This document shows positions 1 through 7,450 of a stretch of DNA of 8,803 nucleotides, piece by piece (the first letter of the stretch is position 1; every line of letters begins with the position of its first letter). Under the pieces are notes generated by a model. That model ran no database searches, was not told where the DNA came from, and saw only the letters and a list, made by a program, of their open reading frames with translations. The stretch is from the NCBI GenBank assembly GCA_027620595.1, contig JAQCDI010000088.1:1-8803 (forward strand). The letters run 5' to 3'. Source of the stretch: Bacteroidota bacterium (GTDB lineage: Bacteria > Bacteroidota > Rhodothermia > Rhodothermales > UBA10348). A program made the position numbers and the translations under genes.

Positions 1-159
1 CGGCGCAGGTATGGCGAGGGCCGCAGGGTCTTCAAAATGGCCCCGATCCATCACCATTACGAGGCCCAGGGCTGGCATGAAGCCAAGATCGTTTTGCGCT
101 TCTGGCTCATTACGGCCGTCACCGTGATTGCCACCCTGCTCGTACTGCGCATCCGCTGA
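1..159 (+). CDS. mraY: MraY, phospho-N-acetylmuramoyl-pentapeptide transferase (3' end only)
   Basis: This is the C-terminal 52 residues of an ORF that enters from the left edge in frame 1 and stops with TGA at 157-159. MraY is an integral membrane enzyme that transfers phospho-MurNAc-pentapeptide from UDP to undecaprenyl phosphate, giving lipid I. The fragment shows the family's late signature: RVFKMAPIHHHYE at about fragment residues 9-21, including the conserved triple histidine loop near the active site. It is followed by GWHEAKIVLRFW and a final hydrophobic helix (about residues 29-50) ending in a short basic tail. The stop overlaps the murD start by one base (TGATG), so translation of the two is probably coupled. 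The N-terminal and catalytic Asp motifs lie outside the window, so the identity rests on the C-terminal signature and the neighbours, which agree well. Confidence 0.95.
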   Translation, partial: RRRYGEGRRVFKMAPIHHHYEAQGWHEAKIVLRFWLITAVTVIATLLVLRIR

Positions 160-1568
160 TGTCGACTGCCGGACTCCATATCACCCGTGCCCTGGCCCGC
201 GACCTGGGAGGCCGGCGTGTCACCGTGCTCGGTGGCGCGCGCAGCGGCCTGGCTGCGGCCCGGCTGCTCTCCGAACACGGCGCGGCCGTCCTGCTCTCGG
301 ATTCCCGTCCCATCGAGGCCGCTGCGCGCGCCACGATGCAGAGCCTGGGCGTCCGGATCGAGGAGGGAGGCCACACGCCGCGTGTGCTCGAAGCGGACTT
401 CATCGTGACGAGTCCAGGAGTGCCCGACACCGCGCCGCCCATGCAGTGGGCCCGTGAGGCCGGTCTGCCCATCGTTTCGGAGCTCGAGTTGGCCAGTTGG
501 TTCTGCGAAGTGCCCATCGTGGCCATCACCGGATCCAACGGCAAGACCACCACCACGTCGCTCATGGGACACCTGCTGCGGAAGGCCGGCCTTCCGACCG
601 TGGTGTGCGGCAACATCGGAAGTCCCTTTTCGGCGCACGTATCCGGGCTCGTTCCCGGATCGGTCGTGGTGCTCGAAGTCTCGAGTTTCCAGCTTGACCA
701 CGTGCACACCTTCCGGCCCCATGTGGCCATGGTGCTCAACGTGACCGAGGACCATCTGGATCGCTACGGCTACGACATGGGTCGCTACGCGGCCGCCAAA
801 TTCCGCATTGCGGCCTTTCAACGGCCCGGCGATGCCTTCATCTACTGCATGGACGATGCGTTGAGCATCGATTTCGTGCAGACCCTCGGCCCAGGGGGAC
901 CCCGGAAACTGGGGTTCACACTGGCCGACGAACCGAACCACCCATCCCTACCGGATGCAGCAGGATATCTGAAGGACGGATCCCTCATGCTGCGACTGGA
1001 CAATCAGGAGGAACGACTGATGCAACCGGACGAACTGGCCCTCAGGGGCCGGCACAACGTGTACAACTCGCTGGCGGCAGCGGTGGCGGCACGTGTCCTG
1101 GAAGTGAGGAGCGACGTGATGAGGGAGAGCCTCCGCACATTCGAAGGGGTTCCCCACCGGCTTGAGCCGGTCCGGGAAATCGACGGGGTGCGCTACGTCA
1201 ACGACTCCAAGGCCACGAACGTCAACGCTGTCTGGTACGCCCTGGAGAGTTTCTCCGAACCCATTGTCCTCATCGCCGGTGGGCGGGACAAGGGCAACGA
1301 CTACGGCAAACTGGCGCCGCTCGTCGAGAAGCGGGTCCGCGCCCTGATCACGATCGGGGAGGCGGCCGAGGCCATCCATACGCGGCTGGGGCCCATGGTC
1401 CAGGACGCGGTCATGGCCGACACCCTTGCCGATGCCGTCCACCTGGCGCATCTCCTGGCCCGCTCCGGGGATGTAGTACTGCTCTCTCCGGCCTGCGCTT
1501 CGTTCGACATGTTCGATTCCTACGAAGATCGCGGCGATCAATTCAAACAGCTGGTATCCAACCTCTGA
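159..1568 (+). CDS. murD: MurD, UDP-N-acetylmuramoyl-L-alanine--D-glutamate ligase
   Basis: Cytoplasmic ATP-dependent Mur ligase that adds D-Glu to UDP-MurNAc-L-Ala. The protein is 469 aa, normal to slightly long for MurD. The N-terminal Rossmann-like domain opens with VTVLGGARSGLAAARLL (21-37). The ATP-binding P-loop is GSNGKTTTT (125-133, Lys129). VSSFQLD (174-180) and NVTEDHLDRY (194-203) are central-domain motifs, and K214 in AAKFRI is the likely carbamylated lysine by family analogy. The C-terminal domain has GRHN (297-300), GVPHRLEPV (330-338), VNDSKATN (347-354), AGGRDKG (373-379) and SPACASFDMFDSYEDRG (443-459). All expected ligase motifs are intact. The ATG at 159 overlaps the mraY TGA and has no recognisable Shine-Dalgarno, so it was chosen on the overlap and on the normal lead-in of about 20 residues before the first beta strand. 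VNDSKATNVNAVWYALES resembles the Bacteroidota form. Confidence 0.97.
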   Translation: MSTAGLHITRALARDLGGRRVTVLGGARSGLAAARLLSEHGAAVLLSDSRPIEAAARATMQSLGVRIEEGGHTPRVLEADFIVTSPGVPDTAPPMQWAREAGLPIVSELELASWFCEVPIVAITGSNGKTTTTSLMGHLLRKAGLPTVVCGNIGSPFSAHVSGLVPGSVVVLEVSSFQLDHVHTFRPHVAMVLNVTEDHLDRYGYDMGRYAAAKFRIAAFQRPGDAFIYCMDDALSIDFVQTLGPGGPRKLGFTLADEPNHPSLPDAAGYLKDGSLMLRLDNQEERLMQPDELALRGRHNVYNSLAAAVAARVLEVRSDVMRESLRTFEGVPHRLEPVREIDGVRYVNDSKATNVNAVWYALESFSEPIVLIAGGRDKGNDYGKLAPLVEKRVRALITIGEAAEAIHTRLGPMVQDAVMADTLADAVHLAHLLARSGDVVLLSPACASFDMFDSYEDRGDQFKQLVSNL

Positions 1569-1587
1569 CATCCACCGATTGACCAAC

Positions 1588-1605
1588 GACCGGGAGCATC
1601 CGGTC
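1588..1605 (+). other. small inverted repeat in the murD-ftsW gap
   Basis: The 50-nt gap 1569-1618 contains a perfect 6-bp inverted repeat, GACCGG (1588-1593) and CCGGTC (1600-1605), around a 6-nt loop. No T-run follows, so it is not an intrinsic terminator. It ends 13 nt before the ftsW ATG, and the gap has no good Shine-Dalgarno in the usual position. It could be a weak RNA hairpin near the initiation region or simply chance in GC-rich DNA. Confidence 0.3.
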
Positions 1606-1618
1606 CGACCCACGCACC

Positions 1619-2767
1619 ATGCAGGTTCTCACTTTCCGCGGTCCCGATTCCGGCCGAGTGGACAAACTGGTCCTCTGGGCCATCCTGCTGTTGAGCGCGT
1701 TCGGAATCGTGGCCGTCTACAGTGCCATCGGATTCCTGGCTGAAACCAAGGGCGGCGGCGATACCGAAGCACTGCTCTTCAAGCACATGTTCCGCGTCGG
1801 GCTGGCCATTGTTGCCATGGGGATCTTCTCGGTGATCAACTACCGGGCCCTGGCCAAAATCTCGCGTTTCCTCCTGATCGTGTCCATCGGGCTGCTCTGG
1901 GCGGTGCAGGTGGTAGGAGTCATCAGTGGCGGTGCCGCCCGCTGGCTGAACCTTGCCGGGGTCATGTTCCAACCCTCGGACCTGGCCAAGGTATCCCTGC
2001 TGCTTTTCGTGGCCATGCTGCTGACGCAGAAGCAGGCCTACATCAAGAGCTTCTCCCGATCCTTTGCGCCCATCTTCCTGTGGATCATGCTCACGATTGC
2101 CAGCATCGGGATCTCGGACCTCTCGACATCGGCCGTCGTGCTTACTGCGGTCATGATCATGTGCTTCGTGGCGCGGGTCAGCGTCCTGCAGATAATGATG
2201 GTAGGCTTGCTTGGCCTGACCCTGGCCTACGGCATGCTGCTCACATCGCCCCAACGGGCGGCCCGCCTCGAGGCCTATGTGGGCGTCAAGATGTTTCCGA
2301 ACACCGACGCCGAGTCGGTTTTCTCCTCGTCGGCCGAGCAGTACCAGAGCGAGCAGGCAAAGATGGCCATCGCCCAGGGAGGGCTCTTCGGCGTGGGCCC
2401 GGGCAAGAGCATCCAGCGGGATTTCCTTCCTGCGCCCTACAATGACTTCATCTTTGCCATCATTGCCGAGGAATACGGACTGCTGGGTGCCATGGCCGTC
2501 CTTGGACTCTACCTGATCATCCTCTTCCGCGGGCTGCTCAGAATAGCGCGGAAGGCGCCTGACCCGCTCGGTCTCTTCCTTGCGGTCGGGATTGTGGTCA
2601 TGCTTACCCTCTACGGGTTCGTCCATGCGGGCGTATCGTCGAACCTGTTGCCCGTCACCGGACTTCCGTTGCCCTTCGTGTCCTACGGGGGCACGTCCCT
2701 GCTGGCCAACGGCGTGATGGCAGGCATCCTGCTCAACATCTCCCGGCAGGTGGACGCCCAGGGATGA
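1619..2767 (+). CDS. ftsW: FtsW, septal peptidoglycan glycosyltransferase (SEDS family)
   Basis: Polytopic inner-membrane SEDS protein that polymerises lipid II into glycan at the division septum, together with its partner class B PBP (FtsI, expected upstream outside the window). It is 382 aa, with roughly ten hydrophobic segments starting near residue 17. Family motifs: GGAARWLNLAGVMFQPSDLAK (104-124), SDLSTSAVV (167-175), the large periplasmic loop with QSEQAKMAIAQGGLFGVGPGKS (243-264), then LPAPYNDFIFAIIAEEYG (270-287), where D276 matches the catalytically essential aspartate, and the C-terminal LLPVTGLPLPFVSYGGTSLL (343-362). It is called FtsW rather than the close paralogue RodA because of its place between murD and murG. 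The QAKxAIA/GPGxS/YxDFIFA loop is the version I associate with Bacteroidota. The start is the first ATG after the gap and has no clear Shine-Dalgarno. The stop overlaps the murG start (ATGA). Confidence 0.95.
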   Translation: MQVLTFRGPDSGRVDKLVLWAILLLSAFGIVAVYSAIGFLAETKGGGDTEALLFKHMFRVGLAIVAMGIFSVINYRALAKISRFLLIVSIGLLWAVQVVGVISGGAARWLNLAGVMFQPSDLAKVSLLLFVAMLLTQKQAYIKSFSRSFAPIFLWIMLTIASIGISDLSTSAVVLTAVMIMCFVARVSVLQIMMVGLLGLTLAYGMLLTSPQRAARLEAYVGVKMFPNTDAESVFSSSAEQYQSEQAKMAIAQGGLFGVGPGKSIQRDFLPAPYNDFIFAIIAEEYGLLGAMAVLGLYLIILFRGLLRIARKAPDPLGLFLAVGIVVMLTLYGFVHAGVSSNLLPVTGLPLPFVSYGGTSLLANGVMAGILLNISRQVDAQG

Positions 2768-3906
2768 CGAACCAGGCCCTCATAGCGCGATCAGCTTCTC
2801 CCCGCATCCTGATGGTGGGCGGTGGCACGGGTGGACACGTCTATCCCGCCATAGCCATTGCCGATGCCATCCGGGAGCGGTCGCCGGAAGCTGTCGTCGA
2901 GTTTGCCGGTTCGCGAGCCAACATCGAATGGCGCATCGTGCCGCAGTCAGGGTACGCCATCCATCACATCTCGGTGCAGGGGCTGCAGCGGCGCCTGACG
3001 GCAAAAAATCTGGCCATGCCCTTCGTCGTGGCCCGAGGTTTGACCGAGGCCCACGCCCTGATCCGGCACTTCGACGCCGATGTCGTGGTCGGAACCGGCG
3101 GCTATGTGGCCCTGCCACTCATACTGGCAGCAAAGTCCCTGAATCGCCCTGTGCTGCTCCAGGAGCAGAATGCATTCATGGGACTGACGAACCGCGTCGG
3201 AAAACGGTTCGCCCGACGCATCCACGTGGCGTTTCCGGAAGCGGTGCCCGCCGGATTCGGCGATCGGTGCCGCCTGACGGGAAATCCGGTCCGCACGTCG
3301 CTGCGGAAACCGTCCCGGCAGGAAGCGCTGGCCCATTTCGGATTTTCCGATGCCGAACGCGTGGTCTTCATGACGGGTGGAAGTCTGGGCAGTCAGGCCA
3401 TGAATGAGGCCATGGCTGCCTCGGTGCGTCCCCTGCTGGCCCAGCGCGGCACGGCCCTCATCTGGCAGACCGGAGATCGGTATTTCGAGCGGTTCCAGGA
3501 GGAATTCGGCGCCCTGCCTATGCTGCGCCTGCTGCAATATGTCGAGCGCATGGACATGGCCTACAACGCGGCCGACCTGGTGGTCTGCCGCGCCGGAGCC
3601 TCGACCTGCTCGGAACTGATGCTCACGGGCCGTGCCTCGCTCTTGATCCCTTCGCCGAACGTGGCCGAGGATCATCAAACGAAGAATGCCCGGAGCCTGG
3701 AGAAAGCCGGAGCGGCCATCGTCCTGCCCGAAGCCGAATTGCGGGACACCTTCCGCCAGCGCATCCGCGCCCTGCTCGACGATCCGTCCCGCCTGGCCCG
3801 GATGCAGAAGGAAGCCCTGCGCCTGGCCCGGCCCGACGCGGCGGATGACATTGCGCGGGATGTCCTCGAACTGGCCACGAGCCGTCATACGGGAGGCGTG
3901 TCATGA
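2764..3906 (+). CDS. murG: MurG, UDP-GlcNAc:undecaprenyl-PP-MurNAc-pentapeptide GlcNAc transferase
   Basis: Peripheral membrane GT-B glycosyltransferase on the cytoplasmic face that adds GlcNAc to lipid I, completing lipid II. It is 380 aa. The N-terminal acceptor domain carries the glycine loop GGGTGGHVYPAIAIADAI (19-36), a second loop GTGGYVALP (110-118) and LLQEQNAFMGLTNR (131-144). GNPVR (173-177) marks the hinge region. The C-terminal donor domain has TGGSLGSQAMN (204-214) and the nucleotide-sugar-binding stretch RAGASTCSELMLTGR (276-290), followed by SPNVAEDHQTKNA (297-309). The last motif is the Bacteroidota-like version of the segment that reads quite differently in E. coli MurG. The ATG at 2764 overlaps the ftsW stop by 4 nt (ATGA). 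AGGTGG at 2748-2753 is a possible, somewhat distant Shine-Dalgarno. The next Met, residue 17, would cut the first beta strand, so the upstream start is kept. Confidence 0.97.
   Translation: MTNQALIARSASPRILMVGGGTGGHVYPAIAIADAIRERSPEAVVEFAGSRANIEWRIVPQSGYAIHHISVQGLQRRLTAKNLAMPFVVARGLTEAHALIRHFDADVVVGTGGYVALPLILAAKSLNRPVLLQEQNAFMGLTNRVGKRFARRIHVAFPEAVPAGFGDRCRLTGNPVRTSLRKPSRQEALAHFGFSDAERVVFMTGGSLGSQAMNEAMAASVRPLLAQRGTALIWQTGDRYFERFQEEFGALPMLRLLQYVERMDMAYNAADLVVCRAGASTCSELMLTGRASLLIPSPNVAEDHQTKNARSLEKAGAAIVLPEAELRDTFRQRIRALLDDPSRLARMQKEALRLARPDAADDIARDVLELATSRHTGGVS
3891..3896 (+). promoter_or_regulatory. strong Shine-Dalgarno for murC
   Basis: GGGAGG lies 6 nt before the murC ATG at 3903, inside the last codons of murG. 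It fixes the murC start at the ATGA overlap rather than at the later in-frame ATG encoding Met21. Confidence 0.7.
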
Positions 3907-5333
3907 GAGGACCCTCCATCACTCGACGCCAGCCCGTGTTCGGCCGTATCCACCATGTCCACATGGTCGGTATCGGCGGTATCGGCATGAGCTCAATCGC
4001 AGAGGTGCTCCTCAATCGGGGATACCATATCAGCGGATCGGACCTGAGCGAAAGTGACGTGACACGGCATCTGGCCGATCTGGGCGCCGTGATCTTCGAG
4101 GATCATCGCGCCGGTCAGGAAAAGGGAGCCTGCGTTGTGGTGCACTCATCGGCCGTGGACCCCGATCGCAATCCCGAGACGTTGGCTGCGAAGGCTGCCG
4201 GGATTCCGGTCATCGCTCGCAGCGAGATGCTCGGTGAGCTGATGCGCATGAAATTCGGTGTGGGCATTGCCGGGACGCACGGCAAGACCACGACCACCAC
4301 CATGACGGCGCATGTGATCAGCGCCGGGGATTTCGATCCGACGGTCATCGTCGGCGGCAAGGTGGCCGCATTCGGATCCAACGCGATTTCCGGCGGCGGG
4401 GACATCATCCTCATCGAGGCGGACGAATACGACCGCACGTTCCTGCGCCTGACGCCGGTCATTGCGGTGGTCACGACCATCGACGCGGATCATCTGGACT
4501 GCTACCGGGATCTGGACGACATCCGCGACGCCTTCGTGCAGTATGCCTCAAGCGTCCCGTTCTTCGGCGCGGCCATCCTGTGTATGGACGACCCCGAGGT
4601 ACGGGCGATCCGCCATCGGATTGACCGACGCGCAGTGACCTACGGCACGGGCGACAATGCCGACCTCCAGGCCGTGGATATCACGCAGGAGGGGCGCATC
4701 ATGCGGTTTGCCGTACACGAGCGCGGGCGGCTTCTGGGGCGGGTATCGCTCAATGCACCGGGAAGGCACAACGTCCTCAACGCCATGGCGGCCATCACGG
4801 TAGGGCTGGAACTGGACATGGATTTCGAGACCATCCGGCGCGGCATCGAGGCCTTCGACGGTGTGGACCGACGGATGCACGAGATTGCCGATGCGGCAGG
4901 CCGCCTGGTGGTGGACGACTATGCACACCACCCGACCGAAGTACGCGCCTCGCTCGAGGCCGCGCGAGGCTGCTGGCCGGACCGCCGCATCGTGGCGGTA
5001 TTCCAGCCGCATCTTTACTCGCGGACGCGTCAGCTCATCGACGATTTCGGCTCGTGCTTCCAGGCCTCAGACGTCCTGGTCTGCATGGACATCTATCCGG
5101 CGCGGGAGGCCCCGGAGCCGGGTGTGACCGGTGCGCTGGTGGCCGATGCTGCCCGTGCGGCGGGCCATCCTTCAGTGACCTATGAGCCCGACAAGGAAAA
5201 GCTCGTGGATCGTGTCATTTCGATGAGCCGTCCGGGTGACGTGATCATGACCCTCGGCGCGGGGGACATCTGGCGCCTGAACCGGGATTTGGCACGGGAA
5301 GTCGAGGCCATGGAGGTGCACCATGTCCAATAG
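3903..5333 (+). CDS. murC: MurC, UDP-N-acetylmuramate--L-alanine ligase
   Basis: Cytoplasmic Mur ligase that adds the first amino acid, L-Ala, to UDP-MurNAc using ATP. The length, 476 aa, is typical. The N-terminal UDP-MurNAc domain has HMVGIGGIGMSSIAEVL (20-36) and HSSAV (81-85). The P-loop is GTHGKTTTTT (124-133, Lys128). Central-domain motifs are EADEYDRTF (172-180) and TTIDADHLDCY (191-201, His197), then GRHNVLNAMAA (287-297). The C-terminal domain shows GVDRRMH (320-326), VDDYAHHPTEVRA (337-349), FQPHLYSRT (367-375), DIYPAREAP (396-404) and the terminal GAGDIWRL (452-459). All catalytic motifs are present. It overlaps murG by 4 nt (ATGA) and ftsQ by 11 nt, so it is very probably translated in step with both. 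Although MurC acts before MurD in the pathway, it lies after murG here, as in most dcw clusters. No murB follows it. Confidence 0.97.
   Translation: MRGPSITRRQPVFGRIHHVHMVGIGGIGMSSIAEVLLNRGYHISGSDLSESDVTRHLADLGAVIFEDHRAGQEKGACVVVHSSAVDPDRNPETLAAKAAGIPVIARSEMLGELMRMKFGVGIAGTHGKTTTTTMTAHVISAGDFDPTVIVGGKVAAFGSNAISGGGDIILIEADEYDRTFLRLTPVIAVVTTIDADHLDCYRDLDDIRDAFVQYASSVPFFGAAILCMDDPEVRAIRHRIDRRAVTYGTGDNADLQAVDITQEGRIMRFAVHERGRLLGRVSLNAPGRHNVLNAMAAITVGLELDMDFETIRRGIEAFDGVDRRMHEIADAAGRLVVDDYAHHPTEVRASLEAARGCWPDRRIVAVFQPHLYSRTRQLIDDFGSCFQASDVLVCMDIYPAREAPEPGVTGALVADAARAAGHPSVTYEPDKEKLVDRVISMSRPGDVIMTLGAGDIWRLNRDLAREVEAMEVHHVQ
5312..5317 (+). promoter_or_regulatory. strong Shine-Dalgarno for ftsQ
   Basis: GGAGGT lies 5 nt before the ATG at 5323, inside the murC coding end. 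It supports a start that overlaps murC by 11 nt instead of any later Met. Confidence 0.7.
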
Positions 5334-6090
5334 TGGCAAATCGGTGTGGGGCATCCTGGCCGGGATGCTGCTGCTGGTCGTGATGGTTTCCGCCGGCTGG
5401 ACCGGCTGGCAGTGGATGCAGCAGGTCACTGTACAGGAGATCCGCATCCGGGGTCAGGTCAATACGACGGAAGCGGAGATCCTGGAGCTCATGCGCACCG
5501 ACACGGGTGCTGTGATGTTCGAGGTCAACGCCGTGATGATCGAGGATCGGGTGGTCCGCCATCCGTGGATCCACCGGGTGGATGTGGCCCGGCTTCCCTC
5601 GGGCGTCCTCGACTTGCAGGTGACCGAGCGTGTGCCGGTGGCCCTGCTCATGGACGGCGAGGGTCGGCCGGCGTGGTGGGTGGATGCCTTCGGATGGCGC
5701 CTTCCGATCACGGATCAGGCGCAGTATGACGTGCCGCTGCTGTTTGCGCCCATGGAACCATGGCACCCCATGCGTCCCCTCGAGCAGACCTCTACCCGGG
5801 AGCTGCTTTCCGCCATCGGTTCCGCCTCGCAACGTCTCGATGCCCTTTTCTCCGAATTCGTTTACCAGGGCGGTGAATGGGAATTGCGCCTTACCCCCGT
5901 GGCGCCGCACGGCGGCATCCGGGTCCAGTTCGGCGCCAGCGGGTTCGCCCGCGATTTCGACCGGCTGCTGGCTTTCTGGGATCAGGAAGTACTGCAGCAC
6001 CAGAACAAGATCTATGACCGCATCGACCTCCGTTTTGACAGCCAGATCATCGTAGAGGAGCGCTCCCGCCCGGAGCGCTCCACCGAATAA
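5323..6090 (+). CDS. ftsQ: FtsQ/DivIB-type cell division protein
   Basis: Bitopic membrane protein of the divisome that, with FtsL and FtsB-like partners, links the cytoplasmic ring to septal wall synthesis. It is 255 aa: a short basic cytoplasmic N-terminus, one transmembrane helix at about 9-29, and then a periplasmic POTRA-like domain at about 35-105. That domain starts VQEIRIRGQVNTTEAEI, has the RVVRHPWIHRVDVARLPSGVLDLQVTER pattern at 76-103 and continues into VDAFGWRLPI (120-129). The C-terminal beta region ends with IYDRIDLRFDSQIIV (230-244), the typical FtsQ finish. Sequence conservation in this family is low, so the call rests on this architecture plus its position between murC and ftsA. 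The last eleven residues (EERSRPERSTE) are encoded by two identical 10-bp palindromes and look like a disordered tail. It starts inside murC (11-nt overlap) behind a strong Shine-Dalgarno. Confidence 0.93.
   Translation: MSNSGKSVWGILAGMLLLVVMVSAGWTGWQWMQQVTVQEIRIRGQVNTTEAEILELMRTDTGAVMFEVNAVMIEDRVVRHPWIHRVDVARLPSGVLDLQVTERVPVALLMDGEGRPAWWVDAFGWRLPITDQAQYDVPLLFAPMEPWHPMRPLEQTSTRELLSAIGSASQRLDALFSEFVYQGGEWELRLTPVAPHGGIRVQFGASGFARDFDRLLAFWDQEVLQHQNKIYDRIDLRFDSQIIVEERSRPERSTE
6057..6081 (+). repeat. paired 10-bp palindromes / hairpin at the ftsQ 3' end
   Basis: GGAGCGCTCC occurs twice, at 6057-6066 and 6072-6081, separated by CGCCC. Each copy is self-complementary, so the pair is both a direct and an inverted repeat and can form a perfect 10-bp stem with a 5-nt loop. 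It lies in the last FtsQ codons, encoding Glu-Arg-Ser twice, and ends 6 nt before the TAA. The following bases are A-rich with no T-run, so this is not a classical intrinsic terminator. It ends 22 nt before the ftsA ATG. Possible roles are an mRNA processing or stability element, a dyad protein-binding site, or no role. Confidence 0.6.
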
Positions 6091-6103
6091 ATCAGCAACA
6101 ACC

Positions 6104-7366
6104 ATGAGTGATACTATTGTCGTCGGCCTGGACATCGGCACCACGAAAGTGTGCGCCGTCGTCGCGACATCGGATGAACTGGGTCGGGTTCAGGTACTTG
6201 GGGTCGGCGTGGCCGAATCCGAGGGCTTGAATCGAGGCGTCGTCGTCAACATCGACAAGACGGTGCACGCCGTGCGCAAGGCCATCGAGGAGGCAGAGCG
6301 CATGGCGGGCGTAACGGTCCGCAGTGTCATCGTGGGAAGTGCCGGGGATCACTTCCAGAGTTTCCAGTCCCGCGGCGTCATCACCATTTCGGGTCGGGAC
6401 GGCGAAATCACCGAGTCCGACGTGCAGCGTCTGCTCGAGGACACGACCCACGTGGCCATGCCCGCTGACCGCGAAATCCTGCACGTGATTCCGCAGGAGT
6501 TCATTGTGGATGGACAGGACGGCGTGGCCGATCCGGTGGGGATGAGCGGCGTGCGCCTCGAGGCCAACGTCCACATCATCACGGGGCTGGTCTCGGCCGC
6601 AAAGAACATCTACCGCTGCGTCGAAAAAGCAGGTTACCAGGTGGCCGACATCGTGCTCGAACCGCTGGGTTCGTCCTTTGCCGTGCTCCACCAGGATGAG
6701 AAGGAAGTGGGCGTTGCCCTGATCGACATTGGTGGTGGTACGACCGACATTGCCGTATTCGAGGACAACACGATCCGCCACACGGCCGTCGTGGCTGTGG
6801 CGGGAAACAAGGTGACCGACGACATCCGCAAGGGACTCGGTGTCATGCGGGACCAGGCCGAGGCGCTCAAGTGCGAGTTCGGTGTGGCCATGGCCGAGAT
6901 GGCGCCCGATGAAGAGATTGCCATTCCCGGCGTGGGCGGCCGCAACGAGAAGCGCATCGGTCGCTCGACCCTGGCCCAGATCATCCAGCCGCGCCTCGAG
7001 GAGATCCTCGAGATTGCGGCCATCGAAATCAAACGCAGCGGATTCTCCCGCCACCTCTCTGCCGGAGCGGTGCTTACCGGGGGCGGTTCGCTCGTGAAAG
7101 GAACGGCCGAATTGGCCGCAGAAATTTTGGGAATGGACGCCCGTATCGGCCGGCCCATGGGTCTTACGGCCGGCCTGGTGCAAGAGGTGTCCGATCCCAA
7201 ATACGCCACGGGCGTGGGGCTTGTGCTCTACGGTCTGCGCCCGGAAATGATCGGAAACACCCCATTCAGGACCAATCACCTGGACGCATCGGATCACTCG
7301 GGAGAGGGTGACAATGTGGTCCAGCGCATCAAGGTCTCGATGAAACGGTGGTTCGATGAGCTCTGA
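6104..7366 (+). CDS. ftsA: FtsA, actin-like membrane tether of the Z-ring
   Basis: Actin-fold ATPase that binds the FtsZ C-terminal peptide and holds FtsZ polymers to the membrane, recruiting later divisome proteins. It is 420 aa, the usual length. Phosphate-1 motif: VGLDIGTTKVCAVV (7-20). The 1C subdomain region follows, with LNRGVVVNIDKTVHAVRKAIEEAE (42-65) and SVIVGSAGDH (74-83). Phosphate-2 motif: ALIDIGGGTTDIAVFE (205-220). Adenosine motif: GAVLTGGGSLVKG (321-333). The last 15 residues (VQRIKVSMKRWFDEL) form a basic/hydrophobic amphipathic helix, the family's membrane-targeting sequence. It is separated from ftsQ by 13 nt. There is no Shine-Dalgarno; the leader is A-rich (aaatcagcaacaacc). 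This ATG is chosen because GLDIGTTK normally begins within 10 residues of the start and no upstream in-frame alternative exists. Confidence 0.97.
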   Translation: MSDTIVVGLDIGTTKVCAVVATSDELGRVQVLGVGVAESEGLNRGVVVNIDKTVHAVRKAIEEAERMAGVTVRSVIVGSAGDHFQSFQSRGVITISGRDGEITESDVQRLLEDTTHVAMPADREILHVIPQEFIVDGQDGVADPVGMSGVRLEANVHIITGLVSAAKNIYRCVEKAGYQVADIVLEPLGSSFAVLHQDEKEVGVALIDIGGGTTDIAVFEDNTIRHTAVVAVAGNKVTDDIRKGLGVMRDQAEALKCEFGVAMAEMAPDEEIAIPGVGGRNEKRIGRSTLAQIIQPRLEEILEIAAIEIKRSGFSRHLSAGAVLTGGGSLVKGTAELAAEILGMDARIGRPMGLTAGLVQEVSDPKYATGVGLVLYGLRPEMIGNTPFRTNHLDASDHSGEGDNVVQRIKVSMKRWFDEL

Positions 7367-7389
7367 GCGGACATGTGCCACACGGAGCA

Positions 7390-7421
7390 ACCGACCGTCC
7401 GGTACGCTCGGCCGGGTCGGT
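7390..7421 (+). other. stem-loop in the ftsA-ftsZ gap
   Basis: The 88-nt gap (7367-7454) contains a perfect 7-bp inverted repeat, ACCGACC (7390-7396) and GGTCGGT (7415-7421), around an 18-nt GC-rich loop that could itself pair weakly (CCG 7399-7401 with CGG 7409-7411). No T-run follows. It ends 23 nt before the ftsZ Shine-Dalgarno. I see no convincing promoter in the gap. A role in setting ftsZ expression apart from ftsA (mRNA processing or stability) is inference only. Confidence 0.4.
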
Positions 7422-7444
7422 CACCATACAGCCTGATTTACTTC

Positions 7445-7450
7445 GGAGAA
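7445..7450 (+). promoter_or_regulatory. Shine-Dalgarno for ftsZ
   Basis: GGAGAA begins 10 nt before the ATG at 7455, leaving a 4-nt A/C spacer. This is a usable ribosome binding site and supports the annotated start, in contrast to ftsA, whose leader has none. Confidence 0.6.

Noticed and set aside
1619..2767. RodA instead of FtsW
   Set aside because: The two SEDS paralogues share the motifs seen, but the position between murD and murG in a dcw cluster is that of ftsW.
6057..6103. Intrinsic terminator after ftsQ
   Set aside because: The stem is strong, but the following bases are A-rich with no U-tract, and ftsA begins 22 nt later in the same operon.
6092..7390. Long antisense ORFs, such as a 432-codon frame on the minus strand across all of ftsA and others opposite murD (57-941, 948-1613), ftsW (1538-2626), murG (2947-3888), ftsQ (5245-6144) and ftsZ (7329-8090)
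   Set aside because: All share codon register with the sense gene beneath them. A stop there would need a TTA, CTA or TCA codon in the sense gene, and these are rare in this GC-rich coding. Their translations are low-complexity, rich in His, Gly and Arg, and match no family I know.
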